Shown here: one piece after another, positions 24,434-33,692 of the stretch
Layout of the letters: the number at the start of each line of letters is the position of its first letter
Position numbering within the stretch: the first letter of the stretch is position 1
DNA from: HGM04593 sp045533955
GTDB lineage: Bacteria > Bacteroidota > Bacteroidia > Bacteroidales > Bacteroidaceae
DNA: 64,000 bases
Assembly (NCBI GenBank): GCA_045533955.1
Contig: JAZSIU010000101.1
Coordinates: 1 to 64,000 of the forward strand
Reading direction: 5' to 3'
Translations under genes and position numbers: made by a program
The notes under the pieces: model-generated
Seen by the model: the letters and a program-made list of their open reading frames with translations, nothing else
The model's database searches: none
Told to the model about the DNA's origin: nothing

Positions 24434-26215
24434 TTATTGCAGTCGGAACATTACAGGCAGCGTGAAACGCACACGCACAGCCTTGCCACCCTGTTTACCG
24501 GGATTCCATCGAGGCATCGACTTTACCACGCGCACCGATTCTTGGTCGAGAAGGTCGTTACCCGAGGATTTTACAACATTTACGTCTGTTATCGAACCAT
24601 CCTTTTCAACAACAAAGCCAATAAATGCTTTTCCTTGAATTTTCTGCTCGGCCGCCTCTTTGGGATAGTTAATATTTTTAGAGAGGAATTGCATCAGTGC
24701 CGTCGCCCCGCCTTTAAACTCGGGCATCTGCTCGACAACCTGATATATTTTTTCATCGACCAAAGTAATCTTTACATCGGCAATCTCTCGTTCGCCCGTC
24801 CGAGGCTTGGGCGCATCAACAGCGACCTGCGGTACACCTCCTCCCAATTTAAACACAACGGGCAGAGTGAACATCGTACTGACATTCTTGCCATTCATTT
24901 GGGCAGGCGTCCAGCGAGGCATTGATTTTACCACGCGCACTGCCTCGTCGTCAAGCGCTTTGGAGCCCGAACTATTGGCAATTTGGACATAATCTATCGC
25001 TCCATCGCTCTTTACCACAAATTGCACGTGAGTTTTTCCCTCTTCGTGCTTTTCCTGCGCCCCTTTGGGATACTTTATTTTCGTTGAGAGGAATCGCATC
25101 ATAGCGGGCACTCCACCGGGATACTCGGCAGCAACCTCGGGATTCTTACAAACATCTAACACCTCGACAGCTTCTCTTCCGTTTCTTAAAACCTGCACAT
25201 CAAGGTTACTTATTTCACCATCAGTGGCCGTGTTTACAATTTTTTCATTACCTTTGCCCTCGGACTTGCTCTCGGGCGAGGAGAAACTACAGGCGGCAAC
25301 AACCGCCAGCGGCACAATGTACAATGCTTTTGTACAGCGCCACAAACTCGATTTTTCTTTGTACATCATAGTGATACGTTTTTTAGTTAAACTGTGATTA
25401 AAGCTGTTGGCAATTGAGTAGAGCCTTGCGCCAACGGCTTTTTTTATTATAAGCAGCTGATAGCTTTTGGCATCGACGCCGGCTGTCAACACCGCGCTAT
25501 CGGCTTCATATTCGTGAATATCCTTGAGCAGACTTTTCATAATCCACGCCATTGGGTTGAACCACTGAAGAATTATTATAAGGTCGGCAAAGAGTATGTC
25601 GTAGGAGTGGGCACGCTGTACGTGAGCAGCTTCGTGAGTGAGTATTTCGCGTCCACACTCGCGTAGGTCGGTGCGCGAGATTACTATCCAAAAGAACCAG
25701 CTAAAAGGTTTATAATCAGCATTGTGAACTACAAGATGCGCACTACTCTCGGGACAATGGGCCGAAATATCCTCGCGCCGTCCGCTGCGCAGTATGGCAA
25801 TTATCCGCACATACATATATAGGAGCCTTGCAACGAGTAGCAGGGCAACGGCAACATAAACCACAAAGAGCCACTCTAATGCCCCGAGCGAGGCGATGCG
25901 CTGCAAGGGCGAGGCGTCGGAAGCGGGAGCATCATCAAGCAGCACCGACTGCGGCTCGCCTATCATAATTGAAGGGCCTTGTTCTGTGTCCGACCCGCCG
26001 CCAACCAACCACTCCACTGCCGACGAGAAGCGCGCCATCGGCGAGTCTATCGAAAATTTTACAGCGGGCAGAGCCATTGATAATAGCGCAATTGCGAGCA
26101 GCAACCCACGATTGAAGCGATGAAAAGTCTCGCCACGCATAAGCAGCATAAACAGCGCCACTCCTGCTGCCAGCAGCAGTGCCCATTTAATAAGGTATAT
26201 AACAATTGCAGCCAT
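24434..26215 (-). CDS. BlaR1/MecR1-type M56 metallopeptidase with two TonB C-terminal domains
   Basis: A 593-residue inner-membrane protein. N-terminal helices (about 3-25, 37-52, 113-140) frame an M56 zinc peptidase with His194-Glu-Ala-Ala-His198 (LTHEAAHVQRAHSYD) and the downstream IHEYEADSAV. Instead of a penicillin-binding sensor it ends in two tandem TonB-like domains, about 365-460 (AEYPGGVPAMMRFLS, RVVKSMPRWTPAQM) and about 500-593 (PEFKGGATALMQFLS, RVVKSMPRWNPGKQ), clearly an internal duplication. It lies 37 bp behind a BlaI-type repressor gene on the same strand. By analogy the peptidase would inactivate the repressor on a signal; what the TonB-like domains sense or couple to is unknown. 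Beta-lactam resistance should not be assumed. Confidence 0.88.
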   Translation of the reverse strand: MAAIVIYLIKWALLLAAGVALFMLLMRGETFHRFNRGLLLAIALLSMALPAVKFSIDSPMARFSSAVEWLVGGGSDTEQGPSIMIGEPQSVLLDDAPASDASPLQRIASLGALEWLFVVYVAVALLLVARLLYMYVRIIAILRSGRREDISAHCPESSAHLVVHNADYKPFSWFFWIVISRTDLRECGREILTHEAAHVQRAHSYDILFADLIIILQWFNPMAWIMKSLLKDIHEYEADSAVLTAGVDAKSYQLLIIKKAVGARLYSIANSFNHSLTKKRITMMYKEKSSLWRCTKALYIVPLAVVAACSFSSPESKSEGKGNEKIVNTATDGEISNLDVQVLRNGREAVEVLDVCKNPEVAAEYPGGVPAMMRFLSTKIKYPKGAQEKHEEGKTHVQFVVKSDGAIDYVQIANSSGSKALDDEAVRVVKSMPRWTPAQMNGKNVSTMFTLPVVFKLGGGVPQVAVDAPKPRTGEREIADVKITLVDEKIYQVVEQMPEFKGGATALMQFLSKNINYPKEAAEQKIQGKAFIGFVVEKDGSITDVNVVKSSGNDLLDQESVRVVKSMPRWNPGKQGGKAVRVRFTLPVMFRLQ

Positions 26216-26252
26216 TATTGCGTTGTTTTAATGTTTGATACGCCCGTCCAAA

Positions 26253-26609
26253 TTACCGTTTATTAACCTTTTCGATAAGCTCGCGCAATTCGTCGAGCGA
26301 GATTTTCTCGTCCTCGACAAGCGAAGAGACTGCACTGAGATAGGAATTTTTAAAATATCGTCCCACTACACTCTTTATGCTGCGACGGCCATACTCTTGC
26401 TCACTAATTGCTGCAAAATATTGATAGGTGGGCCCATAGGATTTATGCGCCACATAGCCTTTCTCCTCGAGGCCGCGCACAATGGTCGATACGGTGTTAA
26501 AATGGGGCTTCGGCTCGTCGAAAAACTCGAGCATCTCACGCACAAACAGTGGGCCACGCTCCCAAAATATCTTCATAATCTCCTCTTCGCGATTGGTTAA
26601 ACTTTTCAT
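26253..26609 (-). CDS. BlaI/MecI/CopY family repressor
   Basis: A 118-residue winged-helix repressor: LTNREEEIMKIFWERGPLFV, then the recognition part PHFNTVSTIVRGLEEKGYVAH, and a C-terminal dimer helix region. In this family cleavage by the partner M56 peptidase frees the promoter. It is first in a two-gene unit with the BlaR1-type gene. The upstream region carries a symmetric AACTA/TAGTT site at the predicted transcription start, so it is likely autoregulated. Confidence 0.92.
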   Translation of the reverse strand: MKSLTNREEEIMKIFWERGPLFVREMLEFFDEPKPHFNTVSTIVRGLEEKGYVAHKSYGPTYQYFAAISEQEYGRRSIKSVVGRYFKNSYLSAVSSLVEDEKISLDELRELIEKVNKR

Positions 26610-26650
26610 AATGACAAAAATTATATAGAAACTATTTTTTATTCCTTGAC

Positions 26651-26705
26651 AACTAAATTTAATAGTTACAGTGCAAAGAAAAGCATAAAATTTTAAATAA
26701 ACAAA
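26651..26705 (-). promoter_or_regulatory. Candidate promoter and BlaI operator
   Basis: On the minus strand TTTG (26705-26702), 20 bp, TTTCTTTG (26681-26674); then, over the expected start, the symmetric site AACTAAATTTAATAGTT (26651-26667, arms AACTA/TAGTT). A 13-mer AACTATTTTTTAT occurs on both sides at 26630-26642 and 26733-26745. The arrangement suits repression by the BlaI-type protein; the site assignment is inference. Confidence 0.4.
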
Positions 26706-26800
26706 GATTTTAATGTTAAATTTTAGTTTTACAACTATTTTTTATCGTTAAAGGCAAAAATATATTAGTTAGTTAAGACTATAAAGATTGTACGATTCTA

Positions 26801-26831
26801 TTGTTTAATAGCGCTCTTTGAGTTATCTTCG
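26801..26831 (+). promoter_or_regulatory. Promoter of the LRR lipoprotein gene
   Basis: TTG (26801-26803), 20 bp, TATCTTCG (26824-26831). It is divergent from the blaI-type gene. The leader is only about 13 nt. Confidence 0.55.
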
Positions 26832-26849
26832 CGAAAAAATTAGACTACA

Positions 26850-28013
26850 ATGCACAAAATATTCATAATACTAACAGCTGTATTTATGGCAGCCTGCGGA
26901 GCAAAAAAACCCGCACAAACCTCTGTATCGGTTGATGGAGAGAGAATTACAGCTACATTTGACGATACAACGACACTGCACTTTAGAATGACAGCAGCCG
27001 ACGAGCTTGCACTGACGTGGGACAACAGCGAAGGAAAAAGTTACTACTCGACCAAGCGATATTACCATAAGGGCGAGTTGATTATTCCTGCAACCGTATG
27101 GGCCTATGGCAAGGAGTATCGAGTAACATCGGTAGATGATTATGCGCTTTATCAACAACGATATATAGAGAAATTAACCTTGCCCGATGGCATTAGAACA
27201 ATTGGTCTGAAAGCCTTCGCAGGATGCTACGGAATAAGAAAAGTTGTGCTTCCTGAGGCGCTCACCACAATAGGCGAGGAGGCATTTTCGAGCTGTAAAC
27301 ATATCACAAGCATTGAGTTTCCCGATGCTTTAGAAAGTGTGGGCCCCTACTGCTTCAGCAGCTGCGCCTCGCTCGCAAGCGTAACAATGAACAAGAAGCT
27401 GCAAACACTGCCCGAGGGTGTATTTTTTGGCTGTGCATCGCTGCAAAAGGTCAATTTTACAGAGAGCCTCACAAGTATCGGAGCAGAAGCATTCAGTAAC
27501 TGTCTGATGCTCAAGAGCATCGAACTTCCTCAATCGCTCGACAGCCTCCCCGCAGCTCTTTTTACTATGTGTAAAAGCTTAGAGAGAGTTACACTGCCGC
27601 AAGATGTTACTACCCTGCCCTACGATTTTTTCAGCCGCTGTGCCTCACTAAAAGAGGTTAAACTACCAAAAGCACTCAAGAGGATTGGTGCGTATGCGTT
27701 CGAGGGGTGTTTGTCGCTTGAGCAGATAACATTAGACGAGGGAATAGAAGCTATCGACGAGGGGGCATTCGCCGGCTGTGTGCGTATGACGCAACTTACA
27801 TTACCCCGAAGCATAAAGAGCATCGAGGAGCTTGCCTTTGGCGCCTGTCCCTCACTAAAGGAAGTCAATATCCTTGCCAACAAGGCATTCGAGATTGGCG
27901 TTCGAGGGGCACTGCCGCAGAAACCGGCCAAAATATATGTTCCGCGCGGAAGCATCGACCAATTTCAATTTAAACCAATCTGGAAAAACTATCTTTTGGT
28001 CGAGCGTAAATAA
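26850..28013 (+). CDS. BspA-type leucine-rich repeat lipoprotein
   Basis: A 387-residue lipoprotein with lipobox AVFMAACGAK (Cys16). From about residue 90 to the end it consists of BspA/TpLRR repeats of about 23 residues, each with an FxxCxxL core (AFAGCYGIRKVVLPEALTTI, AFSSCKHITSIEFPDALESV, AFSNCLMLKSIELPQSLDSL). About ten repeats are visible. Such proteins are surface-exposed and in several Bacteroidota bind host or bacterial ligands; the ligand here is unknown. It is monocistronic with its own promoter and terminator. Confidence 0.9.
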   Translation: MHKIFIILTAVFMAACGAKKPAQTSVSVDGERITATFDDTTTLHFRMTAADELALTWDNSEGKSYYSTKRYYHKGELIIPATVWAYGKEYRVTSVDDYALYQQRYIEKLTLPDGIRTIGLKAFAGCYGIRKVVLPEALTTIGEEAFSSCKHITSIEFPDALESVGPYCFSSCASLASVTMNKKLQTLPEGVFFGCASLQKVNFTESLTSIGAEAFSNCLMLKSIELPQSLDSLPAALFTMCKSLERVTLPQDVTTLPYDFFSRCASLKEVKLPKALKRIGAYAFEGCLSLEQITLDEGIEAIDEGAFAGCVRMTQLTLPRSIKSIEELAFGACPSLKEVNILANKAFEIGVRGALPQKPAKIYVPRGSIDQFQFKPIWKNYLLVERK

Positions 28014-28037
28014 CTGCGCTTTTGAGGATAGAAAAAC

Positions 28038-28083
28038 AAAAAATGCTGTCAGTCTTATTCCTACAACTGACAGCATTTTTTTT
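28038..28083 (+). terminator. Terminator after the LRR gene
   Basis: AAATGCTGTCAGT and ACTGACAGCATTT pair around a 12-nt loop, followed by a long T run. Confidence 0.85.
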
Positions 28084-28119
28084 GTCGGCAAAAAGAGCTT
28101 ACTCCATTTGGGGATTGTT

Positions 28120-28428
28120 TCACTTTTTGTCGCTCAGCCCGAAAGAGAGCCACGTATCGGGCGCAAATGATTGCTTTATCGGCACTTTTGAAGCATTGAA
28201 AAGCTCTTTTAGCTGTGCCAACTGTTTGTGGGCGCATTCGCGAGCCTCTTTTAATTGAGCCTCTGCGGCATCTTGCCGGGCTCCGGCCTCTTCGAGCGCA
28301 CGACAGGCGGCACACAAAGCCTCAACGTCAATTACAATACCTTTTCTCTCGAGCGCCGAGGCACCCTTTCTTACTCCCTCGGCAAGCGCCTCTGCTTTTT
28401 TAATGGGCTCTTCGTAAATCTTATTCAT
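28120..28428 (-). CDS. Small coiled-coil hypothetical protein
   Basis: A 102-residue protein with no signal peptide or membrane segment. It is rich in Ala, Glu and Lys, predicted almost wholly helical (KKAEALAEGVRKGASALERK, then RALEEAGARQDAAEAQLKEA), ending in a short hydrophobic tail with DTWLSFGL. Two nearby cysteines (ALCAAC) are not an obvious metal site. I do not recognise the family. Its codon use resembles the neighbours, and it fills the gap between two terminator-bounded genes, so it is probably real. Confidence 0.6.
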   Translation of the reverse strand: MNKIYEEPIKKAEALAEGVRKGASALERKGIVIDVEALCAACRALEEAGARQDAAEAQLKEARECAHKQLAQLKELFNASKVPIKQSFAPDTWLSFGLSDKK

Positions 28429-28644
28429 AATAATTTTTCATTGATTAAATACTGTTTTTCTTGTAAGAGAAAAATCATCCTATGTAAAAATAATCAAAAA
28501 AAAATTATAGAAAAAACCAATAGAGCAGAGACATTAGCGCACACACAAGCCACTAATTATTTGAGAATCTTAAATTTACACAATTGTTAAAAAATATAAA
28601 TTTCATCCTCTACTATTGTACTATCACCCCAAAAGTCCAGCGGA

Positions 28645-29481
28645 TTACGCTTCGAGGCTGCGCAACAGAGAAATCTCTTCGGCCCAACGGCTCTCGTCGG
28701 GCGTCTCGAGGATTATGGGTACATCGTCGAAACGACTATCGCGCATAAAACGGGTAAAAAAGTCCATTCCCAATAGTCCAAGGCCTATGCTCTCGTGCCT
28801 ATCGACACGCGAGGCCAACGGCTTTTTCGTGTCGTTGAGGTGAATGCCGCGCAGATATTCGAGCCCGACGACGCTGTCGAGCTGCGCGAAGGCTCCATCG
28901 TAGTCGCCCACAATATCGTATCCCGCCGAATAAAAGTGGCAGGTATCTATGCAGAAGCCCACGCGGCTTTTATCCTCGATACGGTCTATTATATAGCGTA
29001 TCTCCTCGAGCCTGTTGCCCACGTTACTCCCCTGCCCCGCTGTATTCTCAATGACAGCCGTAACGCCGCTCGTCATTCTAAGGGCAAGATTTATATTATC
29101 GGCAATGCGGTTGAGGCACTCCTCGATGGATATTTTTTTCAGGTGGCTGCCCGGGTGGAAATTGAGCAGTTGCAGTCCAAGCTGTTGGCAGCGGCTCATC
29201 TCGTCGATAAATGCCGCGCGCGACTTTTGTAAGGCCTCTTCGTCGGGGCTGCCAAGATTTATAAGATAGCTGTCGTGCGGCAGTATGTAACGAGCGTCAA
29301 AAGAGCCCTCGACGCAATATTGTTTAAAAAGTTCTATACTCTTATCGCTGAGTGGTGCCGACACCCATTGACGCTGATTCTTTGTAAACAGTGCAAAAGC
29401 ATCAGCGCCTATCGAGGCTGCATTTTTGGGGGCATTTTCAACTCCGCCGCTTGCCGATACGTGTGCTCCGATATGTTTCAT
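28645..29481 (-). CDS. nfo: Endonuclease IV (AP endonuclease)
   Basis: Cleaves 5' of abasic sites in base excision repair; TIM barrel with three zinc ions. Signatures include the start HIGAHVSASGGVENAPKNA, NFHPGSHLKK, VIENTAGQGSNVG, GFCIDTCHFYSAGYD, HLNDTKKPLASRVDRHE and IILETPDE, all carrying metal ligands. 278 residues, normal. It stands alone between the coiled-coil gene and the phosphate transporter. Confidence 0.97.
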   Translation of the reverse strand: MKHIGAHVSASGGVENAPKNAASIGADAFALFTKNQRQWVSAPLSDKSIELFKQYCVEGSFDARYILPHDSYLINLGSPDEEALQKSRAAFIDEMSRCQQLGLQLLNFHPGSHLKKISIEECLNRIADNINLALRMTSGVTAVIENTAGQGSNVGNRLEEIRYIIDRIEDKSRVGFCIDTCHFYSAGYDIVGDYDGAFAQLDSVVGLEYLRGIHLNDTKKPLASRVDRHESIGLGLLGMDFFTRFMRDSRFDDVPIILETPDESRWAEEISLLRSLEA

Positions 29482-29514
29482 AAATATTCTGTTCTTTTAA
29501 AAAAGGTTATTATT

Positions 29515-29547
29515 AAAAAACTCCCCCGCCATTAAAAAGCGGGGGAG
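29515..29547 (-). terminator. Terminator of the phosphate transporter gene
   Basis: On the minus strand CTCCCCCGC and GCGGGGGAG pair, followed by TTTTTT. Confidence 0.85.
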
Positions 29548-29564
29548 AGATATTTCAGTGAAAA

Positions 29565-31844
29565 TTATTCTATGGCCTTAGCATTTGTGCTTGCAACAGC
29601 AAAGAATTTCTGTCCACCACGCAAGAGGTTACGCACCTCACTAAGTAACTCGTGCGACTCTTGAATTAGGTTCAGATAAACAAAATCCATACGCAGGCTG
29701 CCCGGGCTCTGGTGCAGACGCATTGTCTGTGTCTTACGCAGGTTGGCAAGCGAGTGCTTCAGGTTCTTGGCGCGCTCCGACACCTCGTCGGCAGCCGAAT
29801 AATCACCCGAGGCAATTATGTTATTTATATCCACAAGCACCCGATAGACGTCGGCGCAATAGGGATTAAATTCGGCTATATACTCTTTCGAGAGAGGGCT
29901 GAAACTATTCTCGGCGTGCTCCTTCATAGGTTCACCGATACGTGTCAGAGTGTTCAGCATCTGCTGGCAACTGTTTGTACACAGATGGTACCACGTGCTG
30001 CGCTCAAATGCCAAAGGCTGGTTTATGCGCTGCATTCCGCGTGTCTCGAAACGGCGCATCTTTTTCATAAGGTTCTTCTCGTCGACAATCTTAATGAGCG
30101 AGCTGCGCAAGGGACGATGGTCGTCTTTCGAGAAGGCGTCGAAAAGCACCTTATATGTCTCGGCCGAGAAAGAGAGGGTCTTCGAGAGCGTTTCAGCCGA
30201 GTGCAGCTTCAACTGCTCCCACACCTCCTCGGGATTCTCGGACGACATAATAACCTCCATCTTTGTATCCTGCTTCTCGGCGCTCTGTTTCTTATTATAA
30301 TTTATGTGGCTCTGAATAAGCAGATAAACAACAATTGCAATCATTATAAACATTGCCACAATGCCGCCAAAATACATAATTGTGGCCACAAGCGCTGCGA
30401 GGATAAACGCTGCACCCGCTGTGATGAACCATCCGCCGATAACCGACACAACGCCCGTTACACGGTAAACGGCACTCTCGCGCCCCCACGCACGGTCGGC
30501 CAGCGAAGAACCCATACCAACCATAAATGTAACGTATGTTGTCGAAAGAGGGAGTTTCAACGATGTACCCAGCGCAATGAGCAGACCTGCAAGCACCAGA
30601 TTAACCGATGCACGAACAAGGTCGAATGCCACATCCTCGCGCTCCTCGAGCGGGGTAAAGCGCTTGTTTACCCACTCTTTCACATTCTCGGGTGTCTTAC
30701 GAGAAATTGCAGTTACCATATTTGTGGTAACGCGCACGATATTACGTGCCAAAGGCGACGAGCCGAACATATCATTCTCATCATTTTTCTGGCTTGTGAG
30801 GTTTATTGATGTCTGAAGCACCTTCTTGGCCTTTTTGCTTGTAGATAGTGCAAACACCATCACAGCACCCGCTCCAATGAGGAAATATACAGGTGTCGTT
30901 GCTGACTTCATCAGCGAGGTCATCACATATTGGTCGGCTGCAACACCGCCGGCATTATCGGTAAAGTCCATAAACGACGACAATCCGGCCAACGTAACAC
31001 CTATGAAGTTCACAAGGTCGTTACCCGCAAAAGCAAGTGCCAACGAAAATGTTCCTATAAGAACCACAATCTTTAGCACATTCACCTTGAGCCAATGAAG
31101 AATCTGCATAAGTATTGTAAAGAAGGCAAAAGAGGCGAGAATAAGCATAAAGGTATTATTGTCGATATACTCTTTAACATCGGCCCGAACCAATGTGCTG
31201 CCCTTCAATCCCTTGATAAGCATAAAATAGAGAATGGCTGTTACAGCAATTCCACCGAACACACCAATCTTTGCCGCAAGATTACGACGAAAGTGGAACG
31301 TAAAGATAAGGCGTGAAATCCACTGCACAATAAGACCAAAGACAAAGGCTATTGCCACCGAGAGGAAAATTGAGATAATCATCGTCAATGCCTTCTCCGT
31401 GTTCAGCAGAGCAAGAATACCCTCATCGGGAATCTCGGGCATTGTATCGGTGGACATTTTTATAATTGAGATTATAAACGCGGCTCCAAGAAGTTCGAAC
31501 ACCATCGACACTGTGGTTGATGTGGGTAATCCGAGAGAATTGAAAAGGTCGAGCAAAAAGACGTCGCTTATCACCACAGCAAGAAAGATACACATTACCT
31601 CGCTGAAGTAGAAATACTGCGGCTGAAAGATTCCGTGGCGGGCAATATCCATCATACCACTGCTGAATGCAGCACCGACAAACACACCTATTGACGCCAC
31701 AATAAGCACTGTACGCAATTTTGCGGCCTTGCTTCCTACCGCCGAGCTCAAAAAGTTTACAGCGTCATTGCTGACACCTACCGTCAAATCTATTATCGCC
31801 AACATAAACATAAAAGCGACAATTAACAGATAAGAGATTTCCAT
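29565..31844 (-). CDS. PiT-family inorganic phosphate transporter with PhoU-like C-terminal domain
   Basis: A 759-residue inner-membrane protein. The first about 500 residues are a PiT transporter with the paired family signatures near VGVSNDAVNFLSSAVGSKAA and GNDLVNFIGVTLAGLSSF, and about ten to twelve membrane helices. A cytosolic part from about 540 to the end (SAETLSKTLSFSAETYKVL and on) is helical and resembles PhoU/DUF47 proteins, which regulate such transporters when encoded separately. So transporter and regulator are fused, a known Bacteroidales form. The predicted leader is long (about 160 nt). Single gene with its own terminator. Confidence 0.88.
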   Translation of the reverse strand: MEISYLLIVAFMFMLAIIDLTVGVSNDAVNFLSSAVGSKAAKLRTVLIVASIGVFVGAAFSSGMMDIARHGIFQPQYFYFSEVMCIFLAVVISDVFLLDLFNSLGLPTSTTVSMVFELLGAAFIISIIKMSTDTMPEIPDEGILALLNTEKALTMIISIFLSVAIAFVFGLIVQWISRLIFTFHFRRNLAAKIGVFGGIAVTAILYFMLIKGLKGSTLVRADVKEYIDNNTFMLILASFAFFTILMQILHWLKVNVLKIVVLIGTFSLALAFAGNDLVNFIGVTLAGLSSFMDFTDNAGGVAADQYVMTSLMKSATTPVYFLIGAGAVMVFALSTSKKAKKVLQTSINLTSQKNDENDMFGSSPLARNIVRVTTNMVTAISRKTPENVKEWVNKRFTPLEEREDVAFDLVRASVNLVLAGLLIALGTSLKLPLSTTYVTFMVGMGSSLADRAWGRESAVYRVTGVVSVIGGWFITAGAAFILAALVATIMYFGGIVAMFIMIAIVVYLLIQSHINYNKKQSAEKQDTKMEVIMSSENPEEVWEQLKLHSAETLSKTLSFSAETYKVLFDAFSKDDHRPLRSSLIKIVDEKNLMKKMRRFETRGMQRINQPLAFERSTWYHLCTNSCQQMLNTLTRIGEPMKEHAENSFSPLSKEYIAEFNPYCADVYRVLVDINNIIASGDYSAADEVSERAKNLKHSLANLRKTQTMRLHQSPGSLRMDFVYLNLIQESHELLSEVRNLLRGGQKFFAVASTNAKAIE

Positions 31845-32171
31845 AATTAAAAAATTAGTTCTATTTTGTGTTATTTATTCATTTTCAAGCCGGTATAAAC
31901 AAGAAACTGTATCTGCCACACTCTCTTAAAGCAGCAAGCGGGGCATTGTTGCAAACTTAGCAAAGATGCAAGAAGTTGCATAAACGCGCACCGCCGCATT
32001 CTACCGTTAGCAAATATATAAAATATATTTATATCGAGCATAAATTGTATTACTTTTTTTACTAACAACAGACAGATAATCCTGTTTATAATTTTAATAA
32101 GACATAAATAAGGCCCGACAAATATACGAGGATATTATGTCGAGCCCTACACAATTCACAATCAATGACAA
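31845..32171. other. 327-bp intergenic region
   Basis: I see no gene. It holds a perfect -7 box on the minus strand (TATATTTG, 32018-32011) with a weak -33 region, the probable phosphate transporter promoter. It also has a GACATAA/TTATGTC inverted repeat with a long loop (32101-32141), a weak candidate terminator for a rightward transcript. Confidence 0.5.
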
Positions 32172-33449
32172 TCAGAAATTATATCTTGCCGATAGGTTTA
32201 TACGGTTGGCATTATAAGTATGTTCGTCAAAGTCGAGACGCCACCCGTGCAGATACTCCACGCCCAGCTGCATATTCTCGCTCACCATCGCAAACATATT
32301 CACCGCAAGATACTGCCCGCGCTTGTACATATCGGGACGAGCATCGGCCAGCCCTCGGCGCGAGCGCAGATTAGTCTGACTGTACGTAGCCGAGGCAAAC
32401 AGACGGCTCGAAAAATTGTACTGCGCCGCAGCGAACCAAGCGTCGGTGAGCAGTAACATCATCTGCCCGTCATAATCGGGTACGGGCACTATATCGACAC
32501 CGATATTCGAGATGTCGTTAACAAGCGAACCTATACCCTCGCCGATAGAATACTGCCCGCTGACGTGCAATTTACCGAGCGTGAGCAGTGTGCTGGCCTG
32601 AGCACCCCACGCAATTTTCTGTCGCTTGCTGTTGCTCGCAAGATTACGATAGGAGACGTCGCGCAAGATACCGCCCAGACGCACGTGTGCGTCCTCGTAC
32701 AATCTATATTTAAAATAGATGGGAATATTTGGGAAGCTCTGCGCACCCACACTCGTATATTCATCGACGGTGGCCGAGAGGTTAGGAGCCTCGATGCCAA
32801 TGCCCATCGTCATTCCCCTGAAAAGCTCAAAATTCAGAGCGAGCTGCGTGGTGCGATAAAAGGTCATTCCGCAAGGGCCGGCATTATCGACGGTGGCAGG
32901 ATAGGCTGCAAGGTCCATAAACCCTCCCGTGGTATATCCCAAAGTAATATATTTTGTACGCATATAAGCATTCAACAAGCGGAAATTCTTACCCTCTCCG
33001 CGCCAATCGCCCGAGGTATAAATCTGAAAATCGCCCAGCAGACGGCTGTGCCCCAGCAATTTAATGTAAAGCGTCGATGTTGTAATATCCATCTGATATT
33101 GGCTCGAGGGGCCAAAGCCACGCTGTATCTGCGAGGGCATAAAATCGACATTATCGACAATCTTGTCAAAGTCGAATTCGGCGCGGGCCATCAGATAACC
33201 ACCAATGCCGAGGCCCCATTTTCCCTCGCGGTCGGTCAGAATAAATCGCGGAGCAAGAGGGTCGTGAAAATATTCTCCCTGAGTATTATAAAAGATATTT
33301 ATAACCTCGGGGGCTGTATTTACAGTCTCGGTGAAATTATAGACTGTAACCGGCGAATCATAGACACGCGCCCAACGCTGTGCAGCGATGGGCAACGCAA
33401 ATTGTAACAGTAACAACGTAACAATGGCTGCATTAAAGATTCTTTTCAT
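32172..33449 (-). CDS. DcaP-like outer-membrane porin
   Basis: The start is the ATG at 33449 (MKRIFNAAIV), giving a signal peptide that ends near LPIAAQ. The mature part (about 400 residues) consists of amphipathic beta strands and ends in the outer-membrane signal LSARYNF with C-terminal Phe. Segments WGLGIGGYLMARAEFDFDKI, LGDFQIYTSGDWRG and NAYMRTKYITLGYTTGGFMD match DcaP-type trimeric porins, whose Acinetobacter member takes up dicarboxylates. The N-terminal helix needed for trimerisation in DcaP is not obvious here. Substrate unknown. Confidence 0.7.
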   Translation of the reverse strand: MKRIFNAAIVTLLLLQFALPIAAQRWARVYDSPVTVYNFTETVNTAPEVINIFYNTQGEYFHDPLAPRFILTDREGKWGLGIGGYLMARAEFDFDKIVDNVDFMPSQIQRGFGPSSQYQMDITTSTLYIKLLGHSRLLGDFQIYTSGDWRGEGKNFRLLNAYMRTKYITLGYTTGGFMDLAAYPATVDNAGPCGMTFYRTTQLALNFELFRGMTMGIGIEAPNLSATVDEYTSVGAQSFPNIPIYFKYRLYEDAHVRLGGILRDVSYRNLASNSKRQKIAWGAQASTLLTLGKLHVSGQYSIGEGIGSLVNDISNIGVDIVPVPDYDGQMMLLLTDAWFAAAQYNFSSRLFASATYSQTNLRSRRGLADARPDMYKRGQYLAVNMFAMVSENMQLGVEYLHGWRLDFDEHTYNANRINLSARYNF

Positions 33450-33692
33450 AATTCTTTTAAATTTAATGTTTACAAGGCTTAAAACAGACAAGGCCGGCAA
33501 ATTGTTTAAAAATCCATCGACAAAGGCGGAGAACAGAGGAGCCTGCATAATCTTAAAATATCAGAAAAAAAGCACCCGAGGGGTAAAATTTATTAAAAAG
33601 CGCTACCAAAATTCTTTTTAGTCGGAAAAGTTGTCCTATATTGCAAGCAAAATAAACCGCCCCACAGAAAAGGCAAAAAAAACAGAAAGATT

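Noticed and set aside
24434..26609. Beta-lactam resistance operon
   Set aside because: No beta-lactamase or penicillin-binding sensor domain is present; only the regulator family is shared.
28429..28644. Possible small RNA in the gap upstream of the 102-residue coiled-coil gene
   Set aside because: The gap is AT-rich with no good hairpin followed by a T run and no clear promoter.
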